Positions 1 through 7,225 of a DNA stretch of 45,974 bases are shown here, piece by piece. Origin of the DNA: CAYLPT01 sp964385645 (GTDB lineage: Bacteria; Armatimonadota; Hebobacteria; Hebobacterales; Hebobacteraceae); the NCBI GenBank assembly GCA_964385645.1, contig CAYLPT010000009.1:1-45974 (forward strand), given 5' to 3'. Each line of letters starts with the position of its first letter. Positions within the stretch are counted from its first letter, which is position 1. The notes beneath the pieces are model-generated. The model ran no database searches, was not told where the DNA came from, and was given only the letters and a program-made list of their open reading frames with translations. The translations under genes were made by a program, and so were the position numbers.

Positions 1-1
1 G

Positions 2-667
2 GCGGGTGCGCCGGAGGGGCACGGAGTGGGGGTGACGGCGGGGACGGGGATCTGCGCGGCGATCGTGCTGCCCGACGGCGACAAGTGGTTCTACGGCGCT
101 TTCACCGACCTGGGCGGGGGCTACGACACCTCGGGCTATGCCCTGCAGGCGGTGGTACGCGCGGAGGACGGCCGGGGGCCGGCGACCGCGCTGAGCGAGG
201 CGCTGCTGGCCGAGACGGGTCATGCGAGCGTGCGCGACCTGGTGTATGACGTGCATCGCGGCGGCCTGTCGGTCCCGGCGGTGACGCTGAACCGGGTGCT
301 GTTCTCCGTGGCGGGGCGGGGCGATCCGGTGGCGGTGGAGATCGTGCGTCGCTTCGGCCGGGAGATGGCGCTGTGCGCGACGAACCTCATCGGCCGCTGG
401 GGCCTCTCCGAGAGCGAGGTGGCCGTGGTGGCGGCCGGGTCGCGCTTCACGAAGACGGGGCCGCTGCTGTTCGAGGTGTTCCGGGAGGCGGTGCTCCAGG
501 CGGCGCCCCGGGCGCGGCTGATTCGCTCCGAGCAGCCGCCGGTGATGGGCGCGGTGCGGGGCGCGCTGGAGGGGGCCGGGCGGCGCGCGCCCGGGGTGTG
601 GGCGGAGGCCAACCGGTCGGCCTCCGCCTCCGGGTGGTTCCGGCAGGACATGGGAGAGGAGGGATGA
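2..667 (+). CDS. BadF/BadG-type ATPase or N-acetylglucosamine kinase family protein, C-terminal part
   Basis: This is the 3' end of a gene that starts before the window; the open frame runs without a stop from base 2. The visible 221 residues open with an AGxxxxHGVGVTAGTG stretch, the nucleotide-binding glycine motif of the BadF/BadG/BcrA/BcrD ATPase family, which includes N-acetylglucosamine and glucosamine kinases. A second glycine/serine region (VVAAGSRF) and the late PVMGAVRGAL segment fit the C-terminal lobe of this ASKHA fold. The GH4 gene begins about 100 nt downstream on the same strand, so a sugar-kinase role is more likely than the acyl-CoA dehydratase activator role of other family members. 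The substrate cannot be read from the sequence. Confidence 0.75.
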   Translation, partial: AGAPEGHGVGVTAGTGICAAIVLPDGDKWFYGAFTDLGGGYDTSGYALQAVVRAEDGRGPATALSEALLAETGHASVRDLVYDVHRGGLSVPAVTLNRVLFSVAGRGDPVAVEIVRRFGREMALCATNLIGRWGLSESEVAVVAAGSRFTKTGPLLFEVFREAVLQAAPRARLIRSEQPPVMGAVRGALEGAGRRAPGVWAEANRSASASGWFRQDMGEEG

Positions 668-705
668 GGCCCCGCGGCGGCCTGCCTGCCAGGCGCGTGA
701 GGGGC

Positions 706-744
706 GGCGCGCATGTCGGCGCCCGGGGCGCCGACATGCGCGCC
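706..744. repeat. 39-nt near-perfect palindrome before the GH4 gene
   Basis: Two 19-nt arms (706-724 and 726-744) are exact reverse complements around a single central base. The palindrome ends 20 nt before the GH4 start codon, and the Shine-Dalgarno (GGAGG, 755-759) lies just after it. As DNA it could be a dimeric-regulator operator or could extrude as a cruciform. As RNA it would form a very stable hairpin that could act as a processing or stability element. It has no following T tract, so an intrinsic terminator is less likely. Confidence 0.7.
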
Positions 745-764
745 CCACAGGGAAGGAGGACATA

Positions 765-2066
765 ATGGCGCGTGAAGACAGGACGCGGGTGGTGGTGATC
801 GGTGGGGGCAGCAGCTACACGCCGGAGATCGTGGAGGGGCTGATCGCGCGCGCCCAGGCCCTGTCCCTGGCGGAGGTGTGGCTGGTGGACATCCCGGCGG
901 GGCGGGAGAAGCTCGAGGTGGTGGGAGCGCTGGCCCGCCGCATGGTCGAGAAGGCGGGCGCCGACCTGGAGGTGCGCTGGACGCTGGACCGCCGGGAGGC
1001 GCTGGAGGGCGCGAGCTACGTGGTGACCCAGATCCGCGTGGGTGGGATCGCGGCGCGGATCAAGGACGAGCGCGTGCCGCTGAGGCACGGCGTCATCGGG
1101 CAGGAGACGGTGGGGCCGGGCGGGTTCGCGAAGGCGCTGAGGACAGTGCCGGTGGTGCTGGACATCTGCCGGGACATGGAGGAACTGTGCCCCGAGGCCT
1201 GGCTGATCAACTTCACCAACCCCAGCGGGATCGTGACCGAGGCGGCCCTGCGGCACACCGGGGCGCGGGTGATCGGGCTGTGCAACAACCCGATCAACAT
1301 GGAGCGCTGGTTCGCGCGCGAGTTCGACGCCCGGCCGGAGGAGCTGTTCGTCGAATACGTGGGCTGCAACCACCTGCTGTGGGCGCACCGGGTCATGGTG
1401 CGAGGCCGGGATGTCACCCCGGAGCTGCTGCGGCGGGTGGAGGCCGGGGGAGAGTGGCCGGCGGGGCTGATCGAGGCGCTGGGGGCGATCCCGTGCGGGT
1501 ATCACCATTACTACTACTGCGGCGACCAGATGCTGGCGAAGCTCCAGGAGGCGGAGGCGGCGGGGAAGCCGACCCGGGGCGAGCAGATCGTGGCGATCGA
1601 GCGGGAGCTGTTCGCGCAGTACGCGGAGCCCGGGCTGGCGGAGAAGCCGGAGGCGCTCTCGAAGCGGGGCGGCGCCCTCTACTCGGAGGCCGCGGTGCGG
1701 CTGATGGCCTCGATCCATGGCGACCGGCGGGACATCCAGTGCGTGGACACGGCGAACCGGGGCGCGCTCTCCGACCTGCCGGCCGACTCGGTGGTGGAGG
1801 TGAGCTGTGTGATCGGGGCGGAGGGGCCGCGGCCGCTCACGGTGGGGCCGCTGCGGCCGGAGTTGCGGGGTCTGTTGCACCAGATCAAGGCGTATGAGGA
1901 GCTGACGATCGAGGCGGCGGTGAACGGGGACCGGCGGGCGGCCCTTCTGGCGCTGGTGGCCAACCCGCTGGTACCCTCGGCGCGGGTCGCCCGGGCCCTG
2001 CTGGACGACCTGCTGGAGGCCCATGCCGAGCACCTTCCGCAGTTCACAGGAGGTCAGGGATGCTGA
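765..2066 (+). CDS. Glycoside hydrolase family 4 (alpha-galactosidase / 6-phospho-beta-glucosidase family)
   Basis: A 433-residue GH4 enzyme. Members cleave glycosides by an NAD+ and divalent-metal dependent redox-elimination mechanism in the cytoplasm. The N terminus has the Rossmann NAD motif (VVVIGGGSSYTPE, residues 9-21). The family stretch GVIGQETVGPGGFAKALRT follows near residue 110, then NFTNPSG (about 149-155). The CNNP and GCNH motifs supply the expected metal ligands Cys173 and His203. Length is normal. The start is ATG 765 with GGAGG 5 nt upstream. The last 7 nt overlap the start of the ceramidase-family gene, so the two are translationally coupled. The upstream BadF-type kinase is consistent with phosphorylated sugar substrates, but some GH4 enzymes act on unphosphorylated glycosides, so specificity is open. 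Confidence 0.9.
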   Translation: MAREDRTRVVVIGGGSSYTPEIVEGLIARAQALSLAEVWLVDIPAGREKLEVVGALARRMVEKAGADLEVRWTLDRREALEGASYVVTQIRVGGIAARIKDERVPLRHGVIGQETVGPGGFAKALRTVPVVLDICRDMEELCPEAWLINFTNPSGIVTEAALRHTGARVIGLCNNPINMERWFAREFDARPEELFVEYVGCNHLLWAHRVMVRGRDVTPELLRRVEAGGEWPAGLIEALGAIPCGYHHYYYCGDQMLAKLQEAEAAGKPTRGEQIVAIERELFAQYAEPGLAEKPEALSKRGGALYSEAAVRLMASIHGDRRDIQCVDTANRGALSDLPADSVVEVSCVIGAEGPRPLTVGPLRPELRGLLHQIKAYEELTIEAAVNGDRRAALLALVANPLVPSARVARALLDDLLEAHAEHLPQFTGGQGC

Positions 2067-3376
2067 AGGCCGGCGCGGCGAAGGCAGACATCACGCCGCC
2101 CGTGGGCGTGAGGCTGTCGGGGTACGCGGGGCGGGTGTTCCCCTCCCTCGCGGTGCACGACCCGCTGTGGGCGCGGGCGCTGGTGCTGGAGGACAGCGAG
2201 CGGCGAGTGGGGCTGGTGGCGTGTGACTTGATCGGGCTGTCGGCGGAAACGGTGGCGGCGGTGCGGGCGAGGGCGGCGAAGGCCGCCTCGCTACCGGGGG
2301 AGGGCTTGCTGGTAGCTGGGACGCACACCCACTCGGGGCCCGCGGGGCTGTATCGGAAGCCGAACCAGCAGGAGCAGGCGTACTGGGGCGCGCTGCCGGC
2401 GAAGCTGGCGGAGGCGGTGGCGGCGGCGGCCGAGGGGCTGGCGCCAGCGCGGCTGGGAGTGGAAAGCGGTTGGTCGGCCGTGGGGATCAACCGGCGGGAG
2501 ATGCTGCCCGGCGGGCGCATCGAGCTGGGGCGGAACCATTTCGGGCCCTTCGACCCGGAGGTGGGCCTGATCCGCGTCGAGCGGGAGGACGGCGCGCCGC
2601 TGGCGGGGGTGATGAACTACGCCTGCCACGGCATCTGCCTGCAGTTCGACAACTACCTGCTCACCGCCGACTACCCCGGCTTCGCGGTCCACTGGTTCGA
2701 GCAGGAGGTGGGCGGCGGGGTGATGGGGCTGTTCCTCAACGGCGCCTGCGGGGACGTGAATCCGAGGGAAGCGGGCGTGGGCCACGGCCTGGCGGGGACG
2801 GGCGGCTTCCGCGTGGCCGAGCGCGCGGGCCGGTACCTGGCCGGCCAGGCGGCGAAGGCATGGCGGAAGGCCGAGGTCAGCGCCGATGTGCGCCTATCGG
2901 TGGCGACCAAGCAGGTGGCGCTGCCGACGAATCGGGCGCGGGCGCTGGCGGCCGCCGAGGAGGAGCTGCGGCGGGTCGAGTCGGCAGGCGGCTCCGGAGA
3001 GGAGTGGAGCCCGTATCTCACCTGGTACGATCCGCCTGACCCCGAGGGGCTGCGCAAGCACATCGCGGAGCTGCGGGAGCAGGGCGAGGCGCCTGTGAGC
3101 GCGGAGGTGCAGGCGCTGGGCCTGGGGGCGGCGGCCCTGGTCGGCTGGCCCGGGGAGGTGTTCAGCGAGCTGGGGATGATGGTGAAGCGCCGCTCGCCGT
3201 TTCGCCCGACCTATGTGGCGGGATATGCGAACGGCTCCATCGGCTATGTGCCCACCCCGGAGGCGTTTGCGCTGGGGGGCTATGAGGTGGCCTGCGCGGC
3301 CCATCTGGCCGACGAGGCGGGCCTGGTGCTGGTGGAGGAGACGCTGGGGCTGCTGTCGGGCCTGGCCCACGGCTAG
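2060..3376 (+). CDS. Neutral/alkaline non-lysosomal ceramidase family hydrolase
   Basis: A 438-residue member of the neutral ceramidase N-terminal domain family, zinc amidases named for hydrolysing the N-acyl bond of ceramide. The family opening AGAAKADITPPVGVRLSGYAG is at residues 4-24. HTHSGP (89-94) and CHG (189-191) are the expected zinc-site histidine motifs, followed by ADYPG and NGACGDVNP (from 227). It lacks the C-terminal immunoglobulin-like domain of longer ceramidases and has no signal peptide, so a cytoplasmic location is predicted. ATG 2060 is preceded by AGGAGG inside the end of the GH4 gene and the two genes overlap by 7 nt. Many bacterial homologues have untested substrates, so true ceramidase activity is only one possibility. 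Confidence 0.85.
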   Translation: MLKAGAAKADITPPVGVRLSGYAGRVFPSLAVHDPLWARALVLEDSERRVGLVACDLIGLSAETVAAVRARAAKAASLPGEGLLVAGTHTHSGPAGLYRKPNQQEQAYWGALPAKLAEAVAAAAEGLAPARLGVESGWSAVGINRREMLPGGRIELGRNHFGPFDPEVGLIRVEREDGAPLAGVMNYACHGICLQFDNYLLTADYPGFAVHWFEQEVGGGVMGLFLNGACGDVNPREAGVGHGLAGTGGFRVAERAGRYLAGQAAKAWRKAEVSADVRLSVATKQVALPTNRARALAAAEEELRRVESAGGSGEEWSPYLTWYDPPDPEGLRKHIAELREQGEAPVSAEVQALGLGAAALVGWPGEVFSELGMMVKRRSPFRPTYVAGYANGSIGYVPTPEAFALGGYEVACAAHLADEAGLVLVEETLGLLSGLAHG

Positions 3377-3391
3377 GCAGCGCCGGACGCG

Positions 3392-3422
3392 GGCAAGGGA
3401 CGGCGGGGGGCCGTCCCTTGCC
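3392..3422. terminator. Hairpin between convergent genes, probable bidirectional terminator
   Basis: Perfect 13-bp inverted repeat (3392-3404 with 3410-3422) around a five-G loop. It lies between the stop of the ceramidase-family gene and the stop of the minus-strand barrel gene. There is no U tract on either strand, so efficient intrinsic termination is not assured. Confidence 0.6.
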
Positions 3423-3459
3423 GGATCCAGGGCGACTGGTTGGAGTCGCCGACGGGCTG

Positions 3460-4293
3460 CTAGCGGCGAGCCCCCAGCCCGATGGGCATGGCGTAGCCGA
3501 GTCGTACGAAGATGTCCTGCTTGTCCAGGCCAACGCCGCCCGGGGCGGCGTTGGTGGTGCCCGCCTCGATGGTGATGAACTCGGACACCGGGTGGCGCAG
3601 GACGGCCGAGAAGACCGCGTCCTGGTCTACGTCGTTGTCCTTCCAGCGGTACTCCAGGCCGAGCTCGGTGCCGCCGGCGTCCACGAACTGCAGGCCCACG
3701 AACGGTCGGGTGAGGCTGGAGCTGCTGCCGCCCTTGGGCTTGGCGTTCAGGTAGAGGATGCCGAGGCTGCCGAGCATGCGCGTACCCGGGCCGGGGCCCC
3801 ACTCCCACGGGTGTGCGCCCATGGGGGTGAAGTCCTTGGTGGCGACTATGTAGAGGCTGCGGAGGTCGGTGTCAGCCCCCACCTCGGAGGAGTCGTCCCA
3901 TCGCTGATAGGCGCCACCCACCGCGAGGGTGGTCTGGTCTCGCGGCTCTGCGGAGAGCTGGGCCTTGCCGCCGATGCCCCACACGTTGAGGTCGTCCACG
4001 CCGCGCACTCGCGAGTAGGCTCCCCACAGTTCCGCTCTATCCGCGAAGCCCGTCAGCGCCTGAAGCGACCACACCGTGAGGTCGGTCGTCGGCTCGTACA
4101 TGTCCAGCGCGCCCAGCTTGAGCGACTGATAGCTAAGCGCCGTCTCCAGTTGGCCCGTGGGCGCGATGGCTGCGTTCGGCAGGCTCACGATCCCGGTGGG
4201 ACCGCCGAGCGAGGGCATGGCAACCCCGCCGCCGCTGCCCGCCGCGATCAGCAGCGCCGCCAACACGGGCAAGGTCCAGAGTCTCTTCTCCAT
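3460..4293 (-). CDS. Secreted beta-rich protein, probable outer-membrane beta-barrel
   Basis: A 277-residue protein of no family I can name. The start MEKRLWTLPVLAALLIAAGSGGG (ATG at 4293) has a GGAAGGA Shine-Dalgarno and gives a typical signal peptide; the open frame extends further upstream but without a better start. The mature protein opens GGPTGIVSLPNAAIAPTGQ, like the TG-x-x-x-P-x-A entry of YjbH-type and related beta-barrel proteins. It then alternates short amphipathic strands ending in aromatic residues (ELWGAYSRV, LAVGGAYQRW, TELGLEYRW, DIFVRLGYA). This supports an outer-membrane barrel. It is convergent with the ceramidase-family gene and divergent from the hdrBC-glt operon. Confidence 0.6.
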   Translation of the reverse strand: MEKRLWTLPVLAALLIAAGSGGGVAMPSLGGPTGIVSLPNAAIAPTGQLETALSYQSLKLGALDMYEPTTDLTVWSLQALTGFADRAELWGAYSRVRGVDDLNVWGIGGKAQLSAEPRDQTTLAVGGAYQRWDDSSEVGADTDLRSLYIVATKDFTPMGAHPWEWGPGPGTRMLGSLGILYLNAKPKGGSSSSLTRPFVGLQFVDAGGTELGLEYRWKDNDVDQDAVFSAVLRHPVSEFITIEAGTTNAAPGGVGLDKQDIFVRLGYAMPIGLGARR

Positions 4294-4679
4294 CGTCCTT
4301 CCTTTCTGTGTGTCTGTGTGCAGCATGTCGCGATCCAGCCGAGTCAGCATCGCCTTACCGCGAGGCACCACCTCCTTGCCGACCCCCAGCTTCCCCACCG
4401 CGGTCGCGTCTCGCCCTGAGACGCACTATACGTTACCACATTCGCCCACCCCGCTACCTGCCTCCTCTGCGAGCTGTTACATTCAGACACCTGTCGCAGG
4501 GCCATGGTCGCGGCACCGGCCCGCCGGGCTCGAGGGCGCCGCCGGGCCCCACGGAGCGCCGGCCTGGGGCTTGACCGGGCGATTGGGGGCGGGTATACTG
4601 GAGATGGCGCCATCTTGTCGGCAGGCGGTGGCCGACCTCCTACCGGCTCCACCCACCCCGGCGCCCCGCGGAGGCCGCC
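4294..4679. other. 386-nt divergent intergenic region
   Basis: Separates the minus-strand barrel gene from the hdrBC-glt operon. It holds a strong plus-strand promoter (4571-4599). On the minus strand there is a TATAGT box (bases 4425-4430) immediately beside a perfect 7-bp inverted repeat (4406-4412 with 4418-4424) that would cover the barrel-gene transcription start. I see no good -35 for this second promoter, no tRNA and no convincing small ORF. The leader of the barrel gene would be about 125 nt. Confidence 0.5.
4571..4599 (+). promoter_or_regulatory. Sigma70-type promoter for the hdrBC-glt operon
   Basis: TTGACC (4571-4576), a 17-nt spacer, then TATACT (4594-4599). This is close to consensus with ideal spacing in a GC-rich background. 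Transcription would start near 4606, leaving a 5' leader of about 75 nt before ATG 4680. Confidence 0.75.
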
Positions 4680-6056
4680 ATGGCCGCATATGCATACTTC
4701 TGGGGCTGCTACCTGCCAGGCCGCCTGCCTCACCTGGAGAAGGCGACCCGCATCGTCCTCCACGCCCTCGGCGTGGATGCCGTTGACCTGCCGGGGCTCA
4801 CCTGCTGCCCCGAGCGGACGATGATCCGCAACTTCAGCCACCGCGCCTGGCTCCTCACCGCGGCCCGCAACCTCGCCGTCGCCGAGCAGGCCGGGCGCCT
4901 CTTCACCACCCCCTGCACCGGCTGCTTCTCCACCCTGAAGGAGGCCCGCGCCGAGCTGCGCGCCGACCCCGAGCTGCATGAGGAGGTCAACCGCGCCCTC
5001 GCCCGGATCGGCCGGCAGTACCGGGGCCGGGCGGACGTGGTCCACATCCTCGACATCCTCCACCAGGACCTGGGGGTGGGCGAGATCGCCAGGCGCGTCC
5101 GCTATCCCCTGACTGGCCTGCGCATCGCCGTCCACTACGGCTGCCACCTGGTGCGCCCCAGCGCCGAGCTGCTCTTCGACGACCCCTTCTGGCCCCGCAA
5201 GCTGGACCAGCTGGTGGAGGCCCTCGGGGCCGAGAGCGTCGCCTACCCATCGAAGATGGAGTGCTGTGGCAACCTGCTGCTGCGGGCCGGGGAGGAGGAG
5301 TCCGCGCAGGCGATGTGCCGCGGGAAGCTCCTGGACCTGCGCGAGGCGGGCGCAGACGCCCTCACCTTGGTGTGCCCCTCCTGCATGATGCAGTACGACA
5401 ACGTCCAGTTCGTGCTCCAGCGCGCCGGCGAGGAGCTGGGGTTGCCGGTCCTCTACTACCCCCAGCTCCTGGGGCTGGCGCTGGGCCTGGAGCCCTCCCA
5501 GCTGGGGCTCGACGGCCAGCGGGTGGACGTGTCGCCCTTCCTGGAGCGGTGGGCCGGCCGACGAGCGGGCATCGAGGCCGCCCGCCGCCACTGGGACTAC
5601 CCCCTGCTGCGGGCCTGCGCCGAGTGCGGCGCGTGCGTGGAGGACTGCCCGGTCGCGCGCGCCGATCCGAGCTTCGACCCCAATGCGCTCGTGCGGCAGC
5701 TGGCCGCCGGCGACCTCGATGCGGTGGTCCGCTCCCAGGAGCTGTGGAAGTGCGTCGAGTGCTACACCTGCGCCGAGCTGTGCCCCAACCGCTACGACCA
5801 GATGACGATCCTCCGCCAGGCCAAGCGCCTCGCCCTCGGGGCCGGGCTCGCCCCGCCGCCGGTGGCGGAGGGCCTGGCGGCCTTCCGGGCCAAGGCCGTG
5901 CTCACAGAGCCGCTCGTCGGGCGCAGGAAGCGCCTGGGGCTGCCGCCCGCGCCCCCGCCCGGGGCCGACGAGCTGCGGGCGCTGCTGGGCCCCGAGCTGG
6001 CGGAGCGGGAGGAGGACGCTGCCGGCGCCGACCCGGGCGAGGAGGGACAGAGATGA
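4680..6056 (+). CDS. HdrB-HdrC fusion (CCG-domain and [4Fe-4S] heterodisulfide-reductase-like protein)
   Basis: A 458-residue protein joining an HdrB-like N terminus to an HdrC-like C terminus. The first CCG-type domain carries Cys10, Cys42-43, Cys79 and Cys82. The second carries Cys155, Cys195-196 followed by Gly, Cys232 and Cys235. These sets bind the noncubane cluster in HdrB. Two ferredoxin motifs follow: Cys313/316/319/323 and Cys358/361/364/368. The C-terminal 60 residues are Pro/Ala/Glu-rich. In methanogens HdrB and HdrC are separate subunits that move electrons to a disulfide. Here the gene overlaps gltB1 by 4 nt (ATGA), which suggests it serves the glutamate synthase or senses its redox state; that is inference. 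The start ATG 4680 follows a GGAGG about 5 nt upstream. Confidence 0.85.
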   Translation: MAAYAYFWGCYLPGRLPHLEKATRIVLHALGVDAVDLPGLTCCPERTMIRNFSHRAWLLTAARNLAVAEQAGRLFTTPCTGCFSTLKEARAELRADPELHEEVNRALARIGRQYRGRADVVHILDILHQDLGVGEIARRVRYPLTGLRIAVHYGCHLVRPSAELLFDDPFWPRKLDQLVEALGAESVAYPSKMECCGNLLLRAGEEESAQAMCRGKLLDLREAGADALTLVCPSCMMQYDNVQFVLQRAGEELGLPVLYYPQLLGLALGLEPSQLGLDGQRVDVSPFLERWAGRRAGIEAARRHWDYPLLRACAECGACVEDCPVARADPSFDPNALVRQLAAGDLDAVVRSQELWKCVECYTCAELCPNRYDQMTILRQAKRLALGAGLAPPPVAEGLAAFRAKAVLTEPLVGRRKRLGLPPAPPPGADELRALLGPELAEREEDAAGADPGEEGQR

Positions 6057-7225
6057 GCAGTCGTTTCGACCGCGGGGCGCGCAATATCTCGGGCTGCGGG
6101 CTGAGCGGGATGATGAGCCTGCGCGGCGAGCGGGTCAGCGGGACGGCGATCCGGGAGTCCATCGCCATCCTTCACGACCGCTCCAACGGGCTGGGCGGCG
6201 GCTTCGCCGCCTACGGGATCTACCCGGAGCGCGCGGAGCAGTTCGCGCTGCACATCATGTACTACAGCCCGCAGGCACAAGAGCTCACCGAGGAGGCGCT
6301 CGAGGCCGGCTTTGACGTCGTGCACGACGAGCGCCTGCCCACGCGGCCGAGCCGGCACATCGCCGACCCGCCGGCCCTCATGCGCTACTTCGTATCCCCC
6401 CGGCGCGCCCGGCTGGCAGAGGCCGGGCTGACGGCCGAGGACTATGTGCTTGAGCGAGTGATGCACATCAACGCCGGCATCGAGGGGGCCTTCGTCTTCT
6501 CCAGCGGCAAGAACATGGGGGCCTTCAAGGCGGTGGGCTATGCCGAGGACGTGGCCGACTTCTTCCGCCTCGACGAGTACCGGGCCAACATCTGGATCGC
6601 GCACGGCCGCTTCCCCACCAACACGCCAGGCTGGTGGGCGGGGGCTCATCCCTTCACCCTCCTCGACTGGGCAGTCGTGCACAACGGCGAGATCTCCTCC
6701 TACGGGATCAACCGCCGCTACCTCGAGATGTTCGGCTACCGCTGCACCATGCGCACCGACACCGAGGTCATCGCCTATCTGCTCGACCTGCTCATCCGCC
6801 GGCACGAGCTGCCGGTCGAGCTGGCCTGCGACATCCTGGCGGCGCCCTTCTGGAAGCACATCGAGGAGCTGCCGGAGCCCCGGCGGACCCTCTATCGCGC
6901 GCTGCGTCGCACCTATGGCAGCGCGCTGGTCAACGGCCCCTTCGCCATCATCTTCGGCCGGCAGGGCGAGATGGTCGGGCTCAACGACCGCATCAAGCTC
7001 CGGCCCCTGGTGGCGGCCCGCAAGGACGACTGGCTCTACCTCTCCAGCGAGGAGGCCGGCATTCGCGCCATGTGCCCTGACCCCGACCTGGTGTGGGCCC
7101 CGCCCGCGGGACACCCCGTCATCGGCCGCGTGGGCAGCGACCGGGTGGTGGGGGAGCCGGGGGGCGCGCTCGCCCCGGCCGGCGCAGGGCCCGCCTGCAC
7201 GGGCGCACAGGAGGAGACACCGTGA
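6053..7225 (+). CDS. gltB1: Glutamate synthase subunit 1, class II glutamine amidotransferase domain
   Basis: 390 residues corresponding to the glutaminase domain of the large glutamate synthase subunit, encoded separately as in many archaea. It would hydrolyse glutamine and pass ammonia to GltB2. The nucleophile candidate is Cys15 in NISGCGLSGMM. Active-site neighbourhood motifs include AHGRFPTNTPGWW, AHPFTLLDWAVVHNGEI with the Asn-Gly pair of class II enzymes, and TDTEVIAYLLD. Cys15 is not at the N terminus, so either a short propeptide is removed or another start is used; I see no ATG directly at the Cys. It overlaps hdrBC by 4 nt, and its own stop overlaps the GTG start of gltB2. Confidence 0.85.
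   Translation: MSSRFDRGARNISGCGLSGMMSLRGERVSGTAIRESIAILHDRSNGLGGGFAAYGIYPERAEQFALHIMYYSPQAQELTEEALEAGFDVVHDERLPTRPSRHIADPPALMRYFVSPRRARLAEAGLTAEDYVLERVMHINAGIEGAFVFSSGKNMGAFKAVGYAEDVADFFRLDEYRANIWIAHGRFPTNTPGWWAGAHPFTLLDWAVVHNGEISSYGINRRYLEMFGYRCTMRTDTEVIAYLLDLLIRRHELPVELACDILAAPFWKHIEELPEPRRTLYRALRRTYGSALVNGPFAIIFGRQGEMVGLNDRIKLRPLVAARKDDWLYLSSEEAGIRAMCPDPDLVWAPPAGHPVIGRVGSDRVVGEPGGALAPAGAGPACTGAQEETP

Noticed and set aside
447..2033. Minus-strand frame of 528 codons over the kinase and GH4 genes
   Set aside because: Crosses two real genes, shows no recognisable motif, and its composition mirrors the sense codons.
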